The notes beneath the pieces are model-generated. The model saw only the letters and a program-made list of their open reading frames with translations. It was not told the DNA's origin and made no database searches. This document shows, one piece after another, positions 1 to 14,097 of a stretch of DNA of 64,000 nucleotides. Source of the stretch: an uncultured Pelagibacteraceae bacterium (GTDB taxonomy: Bacteria > Pseudomonadota > Alphaproteobacteria > Pelagibacterales > Pelagibacteraceae); NCBI GenBank assembly GCA_902519695.1, contig CABYKN010000003.1:1-64000 (forward strand), written 5' to 3'. Position 1 is the first letter of the stretch, and every line of letters starts with the position of its first letter. A program made the position numbers and the translations under genes.

Positions 1-392
1 TCTTTAAAATCTGAGATTTTTAGTGCTATATTTGAGTCTGAGATCTCGGTATAAATTAAATTATTAAAAGATCTTAAATATATATCTCTTAAAGAAATAA
101 AGATTTTAAGATTTGAAGTACTTATTAAATCATCTTTTTTTTGTGATTTAATTAAATTAAGTGTGGCATTTTCTACCACTAAGTGTGGCTTTGGAAATGG
201 CTTATATGAAATATTACCAGATGAATTCAAGTAAATTTTGAAACTTTTAAAAAAATTTTTTTCAATTAATGCAACTTTACTTTTATAATTAAATAAAACT
301 GGTAAAGATAAAATAGTGAGTGATGAGAAAATTATTCCTATTGCTGTTAAAATTAATGTGAAAGTTATTTTATTTTGTCTAATTTTATTCAT
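1..392 (-). CDS. N-terminal part of an AsmA-like/DUF3971-type membrane-anchored protein, truncated by window edge
   Basis: Open frame from ATG at 392 (minus) to the window edge; reads MNKIRQNKITFTLILTAIGIIFSSLTILSLPVLFNYKSKVALIEKNFFKSFKIYLNSSGNISYKPFPKPHLVVENATLN..., one N-terminal TM helix then a beta-rich AsmA-like start. Confidence 0.5.
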   Translation of the reverse strand, partial: MNKIRQNKITFTLILTAIGIIFSSLTILSLPVLFNYKSKVALIEKNFFKSFKIYLNSSGNISYKPFPKPHLVVENATLNLIKSQKKDDLISTSNLKIFISLRDIYLRSFNNLIYTEISDSNIALKISDFK

Positions 393-422
393 TTAAAAGT
401 AAGACTTATAAATTAAAAAAAT

Positions 423-2443
423 ATGTTAAAAAATGATTATTTGTTAAATTTAAATGAAAAGCAACAAGAAGCAGTATTACATTTAGATGGGCCACTTTTA
501 ATTGTCGCTGGAGCAGGATCTGGTAAAACAAAAGTTCTAACTTCAAGAATTGCACACATAATAAGAAGTCATAAAGCTTTTTCTAGTCAAATACTCGCTG
601 TTACTTTCACAAATAAAGCTGCGAAAGAGATGCAAATTAGAGTATCAAAGCTTCTTAGAAAAGAAGCAACAGGTTTGCCATGGTTAGGTACTTTTCATTC
701 AATAAGCGCAAAAATTTTAAGAAAACACGCAGAGGCAGTAGGATTAAAATCTAATTTTACTATCATAGATCAAGACGATCAATCCCGACTGATAAAAAAT
801 ATTTGTAAAGCTGAAAATATTGACATAAAAAAAATATCACCCAAATATATACTTGCGGTAATAGATAAATGGAAGAATAGAGGGTTTTATCCTGAAGATG
901 TAGTTTTAAACAAAAAAGATACATTGGAAAAAAATTTTCTAAATATTTATAAGATTTATCAAAAAAAACTGATTGATTTAAATTCTGCTGATTTTAGCGA
1001 TTTAATTCTACATTCTGTAAAAATTTTCAAAAATTATGATGACATATCATCAATTTATTCAAAAAAGTTTAAATATATTTTAGTGGATGAATACCAAGAT
1101 ACTAACTTTATTCAAAGTGAATGGCTAAGATATCTAGCTGCAATCAATATGAATTTATGTTGTGTTGGAGATGATGATCAATCAATTTATAGTTGGAGAG
1201 GTGCTGAAATTAAAAATTTTTTAGAATTTGATAAAAAATATAAGAATACAAAAATAATTAGACTAGAAAAAAACTATAGATCTACTCAAAATATTTTAAA
1301 TGTTGCTTCGAAATTAATAGAGAATAATCAAAACAGAGTTGGAAAAACTTTATATACTAATCAAGAAGAGGGTGAACCTATTACATTAGATTGTTTCAGA
1401 AATGTAAAAGACGAAGCTGTTGATATTAGTGCTACTATTGAAAATTATAAAAAAAAAAATTCATTAAACGAAATTGCTATATTGGTGAGAGCAATATTTC
1501 AAACAAGAGAATTTGAAGAAAGGTTTTTAAAAGTTGGTATTCCTTATAGGATAATTGGGGGGATAAAATTTTATGAAAGAGCTGAGATAAAAGACTGTAT
1601 TGCTTACTTAAAATGTATACATCAATCAATGGACGATTTATCATTTGAAAGAATAATTAATGTTCCAAAAAGATCAATAGGAGACACAACTCTCAAAGCT
1701 ATTTCAGAATTTGCAAAAACTAATAAATGTTCATTAGAAATTGCATCAAAAAAAATGATGGAACTTAACAAAATCAAACCTAAAACAAAGATTGGATTAA
1801 TTTCATTATTAAATTTGCTTGAGAAATGGAGATATGAATTAAAAAAAAAAATTAATCATAATAAGCTTTTAGAAACTGTTTTAGATGAATCTGGATATAG
1901 TGAAATGTTAAAAAATAAGAAAGACTTAGAAAATGAAAATAGACTAGAAAATATAAAAGAACTATTAAATGCTATGAAAGAATTTGATAATTTAGAAAGT
2001 TTTCTAGAACATGTTGCTTTAGCAACTTCCTTAGATCAAGATTGGGAAAGTGAAAAAGTCAATTTGATGACACTTCACGCATCTAAAGGGTTAGAATTTA
2101 ATATAGTTTATTTACCTGGTTGGGAAGAGGGTTTATTTCCTCATCAAAAAAGTATTGAGGAAAAAGGTGAAAGCGGTCTTGAAGAGGAAAGAAGACTTGC
2201 TTATGTTGGAATTACAAGGGCAAAAAAAATTGCAAAAATTTCTTTTTCGATGAATAGATTTTACCAAGGTGATTGGATAGACAGTATAGCTTCCAGATTT
2301 GTAGATGAACTACCAGATGAATATATAAAAAAAAATAATAGTTATAATCAAAATGAAGAAGATGATTTTGAATTCAATCAAGACATTGATTTTGAGAGTG
2401 AAATAAAAAGCCCAGGTTGGTTAAGATATCAGAAGAAATTAAA

Positions 2444-2447
<4 letters not shown>
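423..2447 (+). CDS. uvrD: UvrD/PcrA/Rep-family superfamily 1 DNA helicase
   Basis: 674 aa; Walker A GAGSGKTKV, LAVTFTNKAAKEM, VDEYQDTN, GDDDQSIYSWRGA, VNLMTLHASKGLEF, RRLAYVGITRAKK. Confidence 0.93.
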
Positions 2448-6133
<3,686 letters not shown>

Positions 6134-6970
6134 TTATTTAAACATTTTTTTGAATCTATTTAAGATAGTTTTTTTGTCTGTTGGATTTTTTTCTATTTTA
6201 CCTTCCTTCTGATTATTTAATATGTTGAAGCTTGCTTCATACCATTGGCTTGATTGATAATTATAACCTAACAAATAAGCATACTTCTGTGCTTCTTCAA
6301 TCAGCCCTATTTTATAGTGCAGTTCCACCAGTCTATGCAAGGCTTCCTCAACATAAATTGTTGTGTCGTAAGTGTTAATTACTTTTTTAAATCTATTAAT
6401 TGCAGGTATCCATTTTTGTCTTTGCATATAATATCTAGCTAAATAAATCTCTTTGGATGCTAAAATCTCCGTAATATATTCTAATTTAAATTTTGAGTCT
6501 AAAGCATACTCAGTATTAGGATATTTGTTTATTATTAAGTCGAAGTACTCTTTTGATTTTAATATTTGATTTAGATCTTTTTTTTCATTAATAATCTGAT
6601 CATAATGACAAAGTGCTAATAAATAATAAGCATAATCTGTTTGCGGATGATTTTTATATTTTATTAAAAAACGCTCTAAGTCATTTATTGCATCACTGTA
6701 ATATCCTTGTGAAAAATAACCATAAGCTGACATTAAAACAGCTCTAGGTGCCCAAATAGATTGTGGGAATAACAATTCAGCCTCACTGAATTTTTGACCC
6801 GCATAAATAACATCACCTTTTTCGAATTCCTCAATACCTTCATTATAAATCTTAATCATTTGGTTTTCTAAATTTTTTTCTTCTACAATTGGAACCTGAT
6901 TATCTTTTTTTGAACATCCAAAAATAATTATAAATATTAATAGGTATAAAAAATAGAATTTATTATTCAT
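6134..6970 (-). CDS. bamD: Outer membrane protein assembly factor BamD
   Basis: 278 aa, lipobox IIFGC, TPR-like repeats typical of BamD/ComL. Confidence 0.85.
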   Translation of the reverse strand: MNNKFYFLYLLIFIIIFGCSKKDNQVPIVEEKNLENQMIKIYNEGIEEFEKGDVIYAGQKFSEAELLFPQSIWAPRAVLMSAYGYFSQGYYSDAINDLERFLIKYKNHPQTDYAYYLLALCHYDQIINEKKDLNQILKSKEYFDLIINKYPNTEYALDSKFKLEYITEILASKEIYLARYYMQRQKWIPAINRFKKVINTYDTTIYVEEALHRLVELHYKIGLIEEAQKYAYLLGYNYQSSQWYEASFNILNNQKEGKIEKNPTDKKTILNRFKKMFK

Positions 6971-7008
6971 TTAATTCTTTTATCAGAATAAAATAAAAAT
7001 TCTAACTT

Positions 7009-7929
7009 TTAAGCTGTTGATTTTAAATTGTTATAATTTGCAAATATGTGAGGCAATTGTTTTCCTTTAATTTCAATTAAGGAATAATTTAAATTATCAC
7101 TAAAAACCTGCCTCAATAATTTATTAGTTAATTTATGACCACCTTGTGAACACTTTAATGATCCGATAATTTTATAACCAGAAAGAAAAAGATCTCCCAT
7201 ACAATCTAATATTTTATGATTAACAAATTCTTTTTCATTTCTTAAACCACCTATATTTAAAATCTTGTTTTCTTTGATCACAACAGCATTTTCTAAACTT
7301 CCACCTAATCCTAAATTCATTTTTTTTAATTTTTCTATATCTTCAAATAAACAAAATGTTCTTGAGTTATATATATCAGTGAGTTTATCTTCGAATACAT
7401 TAATTGTATTCTTCTGATCTCCTATAAGTTTATTATTATATTTTATTTCAAATTCTATATCACCAGTTACATTGGACTTCTCTATAGAGATTAATTTATC
7501 ACCGTCATTCAACTCTATTTTTCTATTAATCTTTATTATTTTAATCGGCTGATCACTCAAACTTAGCCCTACATTTTTAATACTTTCAATAAAGCACTTG
7601 GCTGATCCATCCATAATTGGAACTTCTTGGGAGTCAATTTCAACTAAAGCATTATCTAAACCAACGCCATAAAAAGCTCCCATTAAATGCTCAATGGTAG
7701 AAACTTTTACTCCACTCTCATTTGAGATTGTCGTGCATAGTGTCGTATCTGATACGTTATTGTATAATGGAAAAATTAAATTATTTTTTTTTAGATCAAC
7801 TCTTTTAAATATAATACCAGTATTTGGTGCAGCTGGTAGCACACTCATATTAACTTTTTTTCCTGAATGTATACCAAGACCAATAAAGCTAATTTTTTTT
7901 GATATTGTTTTTTGAGTTAGTATTGACAC
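7009..7929 (-). CDS. lpxC: UDP-3-O-acyl-N-acetylglucosamine deacetylase
   Basis: TISKKISFIGLGIHSGKKV, STIEHLMGAFYGVGLDNALVEID, NHKILDCMGDL. Confidence 0.95.
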   Translation of the reverse strand: MSILTQKTISKKISFIGLGIHSGKKVNMSVLPAAPNTGIIFKRVDLKKNNLIFPLYNNVSDTTLCTTISNESGVKVSTIEHLMGAFYGVGLDNALVEIDSQEVPIMDGSAKCFIESIKNVGLSLSDQPIKIIKINRKIELNDGDKLISIEKSNVTGDIEFEIKYNNKLIGDQKNTINVFEDKLTDIYNSRTFCLFEDIEKLKKMNLGLGGSLENAVVIKENKILNIGGLRNEKEFVNHKILDCMGDLFLSGYKIIGSLKCSQGGHKLTNKLLRQVFSDNLNYSLIEIKGKQLPHIFANYNNLKSTA

Positions 7930-7991
7930 ATTGAATTTATATAAAATGATGTGTTAATTAAATACTCAAGAAATATTACAAGAAAATACAG

Positions 7992-9155
7992 TCATTTATC
8001 AAAAAAATTGAAAAATTTTTCAAAAATTCCTTGTTTTTTATTAATTATTTTAGGTAATTCGTAATTTGATATTTTGTTTTCTAGGCCGCATTTACAAATT
8101 TGGACATCAGTATCTGAATAAAAATTAATTGATTTGAAAGCAAATCTGTCATTTAAATAAAAAGAATTATTATTAAACAGCTTTGATCCTTCACCAATCA
8201 GAAATAGCTCGGCGTCTTCTATAATAGTTTTGTGGCTGCTAACTTTTAATTTTTTAAAAGTTAAATCTATAATCTCTTGCACTCTATACAAAATCACTTT
8301 TTTCAATAAATCTAATGAAATATTCTTATTGATAATTTCCTGGGTTATCAACCTATCTTCCGAGGTATTATTTTTGTATGAAAATTCTGTATCGGTTTTA
8401 TTAAATGATTTTTTTAATTTTTCTGAATCAACTTCTGAAATTTTTAAAATTTTCGATATATCCTGTGTAATATGAATTCCTCCAATAGGAATTGTTTCTA
8501 TAAATTTAAATTTTTTATTTTCGAAAAGAATAATTGAGGATCTTCTAAGTCCTATATCTAAAAAAAATATTTTATTTTTACCCAATTTTTTTACATATGA
8601 TTGTGATTTTGCATAAGATGAACAAAAAATATTCGTTATATTTAAATTATTTTTAATAAAGCCATCTCTTATTTTTTTAATAAACTTTTTTGGAAAACAT
8701 ATTAATTTGAAATCGACTTTTATATTTTTAATAATTGTTTTATCTTTTGGAAATTCTTCAAAGACTTGCTCATTATCTATAATGCATCTATCCATAATTA
8801 TTTGAGATAAATAATACTCACCATAGTAAGACTGAGTTATTTGATTTATTTCTAAAATTAAAGATTCATATAATTTATTAATTTTTGAACTTCTACCTAT
8901 ATTTTTTGTTAATGATATATCGATTATAAATATCTCTACTGAGTCTAATATTAAAATAATATCCTCAACATGATAAGAAAATTTTTTTTCAGCTTTTTTT
9001 ATAATTTCATTTACCGCCTCAAATTGATTTTGAAAATTATTGTTTGTATAAACTTCTATTGAATTTGAAAATGTTATATTTTGATTGTTATCAAAGCAGG
9101 CAAATCGAATTTTAGATGATCCATAATCAATTATATTGAAAAAATTTTTATTCAT
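7992..9155 (-). CDS. ftsA: Cell division protein FtsA (divergent)
   Basis: Position after ftsQ; actin-fold IDYGSSKIRFACF, FLDIGLRRSSIILFENK; amphipathic C-terminal helix GIFEKFFNFFDK. Confidence 0.78.
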   Translation of the reverse strand: MNKNFFNIIDYGSSKIRFACFDNNQNITFSNSIEVYTNNNFQNQFEAVNEIIKKAEKKFSYHVEDIILILDSVEIFIIDISLTKNIGRSSKINKLYESLILEINQITQSYYGEYYLSQIIMDRCIIDNEQVFEEFPKDKTIIKNIKVDFKLICFPKKFIKKIRDGFIKNNLNITNIFCSSYAKSQSYVKKLGKNKIFFLDIGLRRSSIILFENKKFKFIETIPIGGIHITQDISKILKISEVDSEKLKKSFNKTDTEFSYKNNTSEDRLITQEIINKNISLDLLKKVILYRVQEIIDLTFKKLKVSSHKTIIEDAELFLIGEGSKLFNNNSFYLNDRFAFKSINFYSDTDVQICKCGLENKISNYELPKIINKKQGIFEKFFNFFDK

Positions 9156-9837
9156 TTCTCAAAATTAATCTATTTCTTATTCTTAAATCAATAATTGTAT
9201 TTGGGGCTATCTGATTATTTATTTTAAATTCTTTGAATAAATTTATTGCTTTAGAAATATTTTTGTTTGGTAATTGAATTACAATATTATTTACAAAATA
9301 TAAGTCCCATCTTTTATTTTTATGAAAGTAATATCTGACAATTTGATCAAGATTTATTTTTTGATTTAAAAGTTCTGTCTGAAGAAAAATGTAATCGTCT
9401 GGATTAAATTTTCCAAAAATAATTGGTAATTTATTTTCGTTTGTAATCTTATTTGCTAATATAAAATTTCCATTCTGTCCTACAAAATATTTTTTTTGAT
9501 CTATGTATGTAATTGCTATTAGACTAGTTATTTTAGTTTTAATATTAATAATTGAAGGGTATTTTTTTTTTATGCGTACACTCTCAATAAAATTCAGTTT
9601 CTTGAGTCTTTCTGAAAGAAATTTTTTATCTAAAGAAAAGATATTTTTACCTAATAAAAATCTTGTATTTGAAAAGATTATATCATCAATTTCTTTTTTT
9701 GTGTTTTCAATATTAACTTTACTAATTTTAAAAATTCTATTTAAAATATTTGTTAAATTATTGTTTAAAATTGTTGATATAAATAAAAATGAGATCAAAT
9801 AAAAATATATTTTTTTTTTATTTATTAATTGAAGCAT
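9148..9837 (-). CDS. ftsQ: Cell division protein FtsQ (POTRA domain)
   Basis: Single N-terminal TM, ...FLSERLKKLNFIESVRIKKKYPSIINIKT; located between ddl and ftsA. Confidence 0.82.
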   Translation of the reverse strand: MLQLINKKKIYFYLISFLFISTILNNNLTNILNRIFKISKVNIENTKKEIDDIIFSNTRFLLGKNIFSLDKKFLSERLKKLNFIESVRIKKKYPSIINIKTKITSLIAITYIDQKKYFVGQNGNFILANKITNENKLPIIFGKFNPDDYIFLQTELLNQKINLDQIVRYYFHKNKRWDLYFVNNIVIQLPNKNISKAINLFKEFKINNQIAPNTIIDLRIRNRLILRNE

Positions 9838-10738
9838 CTCCCAAAATTTTTTCTATCAAATTTTTGAAAGTAATGTTATTAAATTTTGCTATTTCTGGTA
9901 CTAATGAAAGTGAAGTCATTCCTGGTTGTGTGTTAGTTTCTAGTAAATAAAAGGAGTTTTTATAATACCTAAAATCTGATCGTGTAACCCCTCTGCAATT
10001 TAAAATTTTATGCGCTTTTAGAGCAATTTTTGTTAATTCCTGATATTTTTTTTTTGAAATTTCTATAGGAATTATATGCTCCGTTCTTGCTTTTGGGTTA
10101 TATTTGGCTTGATAATCATAAAATTTTCTAGTTGGTCTAAGCTCAATTGCTCCGAGCACTTTATTTTCTAAAATTGCAACTTGTATTTCTCTCCCAGGTA
10201 CATATTTTTCCAATAAAATCTCTCCATATTCATTTAGTTTTGTAAGGGTTTTCAAAATATTATTTTTGTTACATATAAAAACATTTACACTAGAGCCTTC
10301 ATTAAGAGGTTTTACAACTAGAGGAAATCCAATTTTTTTTTGTAAATTATTTATTAATTTCAATTTGTTTATATTATTTCTATAAGAGAATTTAAGATAC
10401 TTAGGCGTCAAAATGTTGTTTTTAATAAAAATTTTTTTTGACAGTTCCTTATCTATTGCTAAAGAAGATGATAATACGCCTGAATGAGTATATTTTACTT
10501 TTTCGGATTCTAAAATTGCTTGAATATAGCCATCTTCTCCATATCTTCCATGCAATAAATTTAATACTATATTTGGATTAAAGTTTCTTAATACTTGAAC
10601 AAATTTACCATCAGGATTTACTACCTTAATTTTATATTTTTTATCTTTATTTAATTCTGAGTAAACGCTTTTTGCAGTTTGTATACTAACTTCTTTTTCT
10701 TTTGAATATCCACCCGCCAAAATTAGAATTTTTTTCAT
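9818..10738 (-). CDS. ddl: D-alanine--D-alanine ligase
   Basis: ILAGGYSKEKEVSIQTAKS, LLHGRYGEDGYIQAILE, RSDFRYYKNSFYLLETNTQPGMT. Confidence 0.94.
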   Translation of the reverse strand: MKKILILAGGYSKEKEVSIQTAKSVYSELNKDKKYKIKVVNPDGKFVQVLRNFNPNIVLNLLHGRYGEDGYIQAILESEKVKYTHSGVLSSSLAIDKELSKKIFIKNNILTPKYLKFSYRNNINKLKLINNLQKKIGFPLVVKPLNEGSSVNVFICNKNNILKTLTKLNEYGEILLEKYVPGREIQVAILENKVLGAIELRPTRKFYDYQAKYNPKARTEHIIPIEISKKKYQELTKIALKAHKILNCRGVTRSDFRYYKNSFYLLETNTQPGMTSLSLVPEIAKFNNITFKNLIEKILGDASINK

Positions 10739-11646
10739 TATTCTATAATTTTGATTTCTAAATTAATATTAATCCCAGTTTTATCTTTAACATTTTTTTT
10801 TACAAAATTTATTAAAGAGTTCATTTCTTCAAATGTCGCGTTTTTTTTATTAATAAAAAAATTCGAGTGTTTTTTTGATATACTAGCATCTCCAAAATTT
10901 ATATTTTCTGGAACTGATTCTTTTATTAATTCCCAAGCTTTTTTTGTTGTTTGATCGATTGGGTTTTTAAAAGTACTACCCCCAGTCTTAATTTTTGAGG
11001 GTTGAGAATTATTTTTTTTTATCGCTAATTCTTCCATCAAATTTTTTATTTTATTTTTATTTAATAAATCACCTTTAAAAGTAGCACTTAAAAAAATTAA
11101 ATTTTCGTTTAATTCTATTTTTCTATATTTAAATTTAATTTTGTTAGATTGGATAACTTTTATATTTCCCTGCGTATCAATACATTGCAGAGAGATTAAT
11201 TTGTCTTTAAATTCTGCCCCAAAACATCCAGAATTCATTTGAAGACCCCCTCCAACCGAACCAGGAATACAGTACATAAATTCAAAACCACTTATTCCAT
11301 TCTCTAGTGCAAATTCTGAAAGTTTTTTTTGTGAGCAAGCTGAGCCTGCTATTATTGTGTCTGATTTTAATTTTGATAATGTACTAAAATTGTTGCTAAG
11401 TTTGATTATTACTCCTTCATAAGTATTATCTTTAAATAACACATTTGAACCCATTCCTAATATAAACATTTTTCCTCTATTATTATACAGTTTTAGGAAT
11501 TCCTTTAATTCTATAAGATTTTTTGGTTTAAAAAAAATTTTTGATTTACCCCCTATATTAAACCAATTAAGTTTTTTGATATCAGTATTAAAAAACAGAT
11601 CTGCATTATACTTATTTTTAAAATCTTCAATATCTTTTAATTCCAT
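10738..11646 (-). CDS. murB: UDP-N-acetylmuramate dehydrogenase
   Basis: WFNIGGKSKIFFKP, LGMGSNVLFKD, CIPGSVGGGLQMNSGC, GGSTFKNP, GDASISKKHSNFFIN. Confidence 0.95.
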   Translation of the reverse strand: MELKDIEDFKNKYNADLFFNTDIKKLNWFNIGGKSKIFFKPKNLIELKEFLKLYNNRGKMFILGMGSNVLFKDNTYEGVIIKLSNNFSTLSKLKSDTIIAGSACSQKKLSEFALENGISGFEFMYCIPGSVGGGLQMNSGCFGAEFKDKLISLQCIDTQGNIKVIQSNKIKFKYRKIELNENLIFLSATFKGDLLNKNKIKNLMEELAIKKNNSQPSKIKTGGSTFKNPIDQTTKKAWELIKESVPENINFGDASISKKHSNFFINKKNATFEEMNSLINFVKKNVKDKTGININLEIKIIE

Positions 11647-11647
11647 A

Positions 11648-13030
11648 TCAATTAAGATTTCTTACCCAATTTGTTATAGATCCTGCACCCATAGCAATAA
11701 AAATTTTATTTCCGAATGCAATATTTTTAGTAATTTTTTTTAATTCTATTTCATTTTTAAGCATTATCAGATTAACTTTAGAATTTTTTGCAATTAATTT
11801 TGCAAATGAAGTGTATGAGAATCCTAATTTTATAGTTTCACTAGCTTTATAAATTGGACAAAGTAAAACTGTGTTTGCATTTTTAAAGCATTTAGAAAAT
11901 TCAATTTTTAAATTTTTTACTCTTGAAATCCTATGCGGTTGAAAAATACAAACTATTTCCTCTTTATTATATACTTTACTGACACCATCTAACACTGATG
12001 AAATTTCAGTTGGATGGTGAGCGTAGTCGTCGAAAAATGGCACTTTATTAATTTCAAATAAGAAATTAAATCTTCTCTGGACTCCATTAAAGTTTTTGAG
12101 ACCTAATTTAATTATTTTATCTGATACACCAATTGAAAAAGCTACTGCCAATGCAGATGTTGCATTTTTTATATTATGCAAACCTAACAAAGGTATTGAA
12201 ATATTTTTTATAATTTTTGTTTTACCCGGTATTTTTATTTTAATATTAAATTTTGAGTAATCTTTATTCTGAATTATATTGAAAATGTGAAAATTTGATT
12301 TCTTATTTAAACCAAAAGTATAGTAATTGTTATTTTTAATTTTTGGTAAAATATTTTTTACATTTTTGTCATCTAAACACAGAAAAGCCTTTCCGAAAGA
12401 AGGTGTTTTATCAATAAATTCTATGAATTTATTTTTTAAATTTTTCATAGTTCTGTAATAATCCAAGTGTTCATTGTCAATGTTAGTTATTATTGAATAA
12501 TTAAAAGGTATTTGAAGAAAACTTCCATCCGACTCATCTGATTCAACTAAACTCCAGTCGCTTTTTCCTAATTTTGCCGAACTTCCTATTGAATTCAAAA
12601 CACCTCCGTTAATTATTGTCGGGTCTAATTTTGCGTAGTTCATAATGTTTGACAAAATTGATGTTGTTGTTGTTTTGCCGTGTGATCCTGTCACAACAAT
12701 ATTTTTCATTAAAGACACTATATGACCTAACAATTCTCCTCTTTTATATATCGGTAAGTTTAATTTTTTAGCATACCTATATTCTGGATTTGATTTTTTT
12801 ATAGCAGATGAAACTACTAATACAGTACAATTTTTTATATTTTGCTTATTATGATTTAAATAAATTGGAATTTTTCTTTTTCTTAGTAAATTAAGATTTT
12901 TATTATCTGATTTGTCACTTCCTTGTATTTTAAAGCCTAAACTATCCATTATTAATGCTAAGCCACTCATACCAATACCACCAATTCCAACAAAATGAAT
13001 TAGTTCGGTTTTTCCAATATTAATTTTCAT
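11648..13030 (-). CDS. murC: UDP-N-acetylmuramate--L-alanine ligase
   Basis: HFVGIGGIGMSGLA, VTGSHGKTTTTSI, DDYAHHPTEI. Confidence 0.95.
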   Translation of the reverse strand: MKINIGKTELIHFVGIGGIGMSGLALIMDSLGFKIQGSDKSDNKNLNLLRKRKIPIYLNHNKQNIKNCTVLVVSSAIKKSNPEYRYAKKLNLPIYKRGELLGHIVSLMKNIVVTGSHGKTTTTSILSNIMNYAKLDPTIINGGVLNSIGSSAKLGKSDWSLVESDESDGSFLQIPFNYSIITNIDNEHLDYYRTMKNLKNKFIEFIDKTPSFGKAFLCLDDKNVKNILPKIKNNNYYTFGLNKKSNFHIFNIIQNKDYSKFNIKIKIPGKTKIIKNISIPLLGLHNIKNATSALAVAFSIGVSDKIIKLGLKNFNGVQRRFNFLFEINKVPFFDDYAHHPTEISSVLDGVSKVYNKEEIVCIFQPHRISRVKNLKIEFSKCFKNANTVLLCPIYKASETIKLGFSYTSFAKLIAKNSKVNLIMLKNEIELKKITKNIAFGNKIFIAMGAGSITNWVRNLN

Positions 13031-14096
13031 CTATAATTTCTATAATCTTATTGTTTATATTATTCCAAGTATTTTTTTTAGTAATTTCCTCAAGATTATT
13101 TAATTTTTCGTTGTAATTTTTATAATCGTTAAATATTTCAAATATCATCTTTGAAAATTTTTTAAATTCGAATTCCTTTTGTTTTATTAACCAACAACAA
13201 TTTTTTTTATAGTAAAATTCTGAATTATAGAATTGGTGATTATCTTTTGCGGATGGGAGGGGTATTGAAATAAATGGTATATTTAAGAATGAAAGTTCAC
13301 TTAATGTACTTGCGCCTCCTCTGGTAATTGCTAGATCTATACCGTTGTAGAGTTCATGACTATCATTGGTAAAATCAATAAATTTGTAGTTTATATTTGT
13401 TTTGTCATATTTATTTTTTATTGAAGATAAATTATTAATATTTGATATTTGTTGTATAACTTCGAAATTTCGTTTTTTTGAAATTTCGATAATTAATTCA
13501 GTAATATTTTCGTCAAAAAACGATGCGCCCTGACTGCCACCGATAATAAGAATTTTTTTTATTTCTTTTTTTAAATTAATTATATTTTTTTCTATGTTAT
13601 ATATTTCTTTTTTTAAAATAGGATTGACTATAACTTTTTTAGAATTGTATTTTATTGGGAAGTTTCTTAAATTTTCATCGTAACAAATTATTTTTGTTGA
13701 AAATTTCAAAGCAAAACGGTTAGATCTACCTAAAACACTATTAGGCTCAAACAAGAAAACTTTTTTTTGTAATATAAATGCAGCTAAGCAGAATGGAAAA
13801 GTCATGTACCCACCAGTACTAATCACAATATTTGTCTTATTATTTTTTAAAAATCTAATAGATTGAAAAATGTTTAGAAAATATTTAAAAATATTTATTG
13901 GAAGTAAATAAGGTTTTAAAAATAAATTAGGTACATCAATTAATTCATATTTAAATTTTTCAGTATTTATATATTTGCTTCCTCTTAAATCAGATACCAT
14001 TTTTACAGAAAATTTGTTTTTCAAATGTTCAAACAAAGAGGTAGATGGTACTACGTGGCCACCAGAACCACCTGTTACTATAAGTATATTTTTCAT
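13020..14096 (-). CDS. murG: Undecaprenyldiphospho-muramoylpentapeptide beta-N-acetylglucosaminyltransferase
   Basis: VTGGSGGHVVPS, STGGYMTFP, IGGSQGASFFDENI, ITRGGASTLSEL. Confidence 0.94.
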   Translation of the reverse strand: MKNILIVTGGSGGHVVPSTSLFEHLKNKFSVKMVSDLRGSKYINTEKFKYELIDVPNLFLKPYLLPINIFKYFLNIFQSIRFLKNNKTNIVISTGGYMTFPFCLAAFILQKKVFLFEPNSVLGRSNRFALKFSTKIICYDENLRNFPIKYNSKKVIVNPILKKEIYNIEKNIINLKKEIKKILIIGGSQGASFFDENITELIIEISKKRNFEVIQQISNINNLSSIKNKYDKTNINYKFIDFTNDSHELYNGIDLAITRGGASTLSELSFLNIPFISIPLPSAKDNHQFYNSEFYYKKNCCWLIKQKEFEFKKFSKMIFEIFNDYKNYNEKLNNLEEITKKNTWNNINNKIIEIIDEN

Positions 14097-14097
14097 A

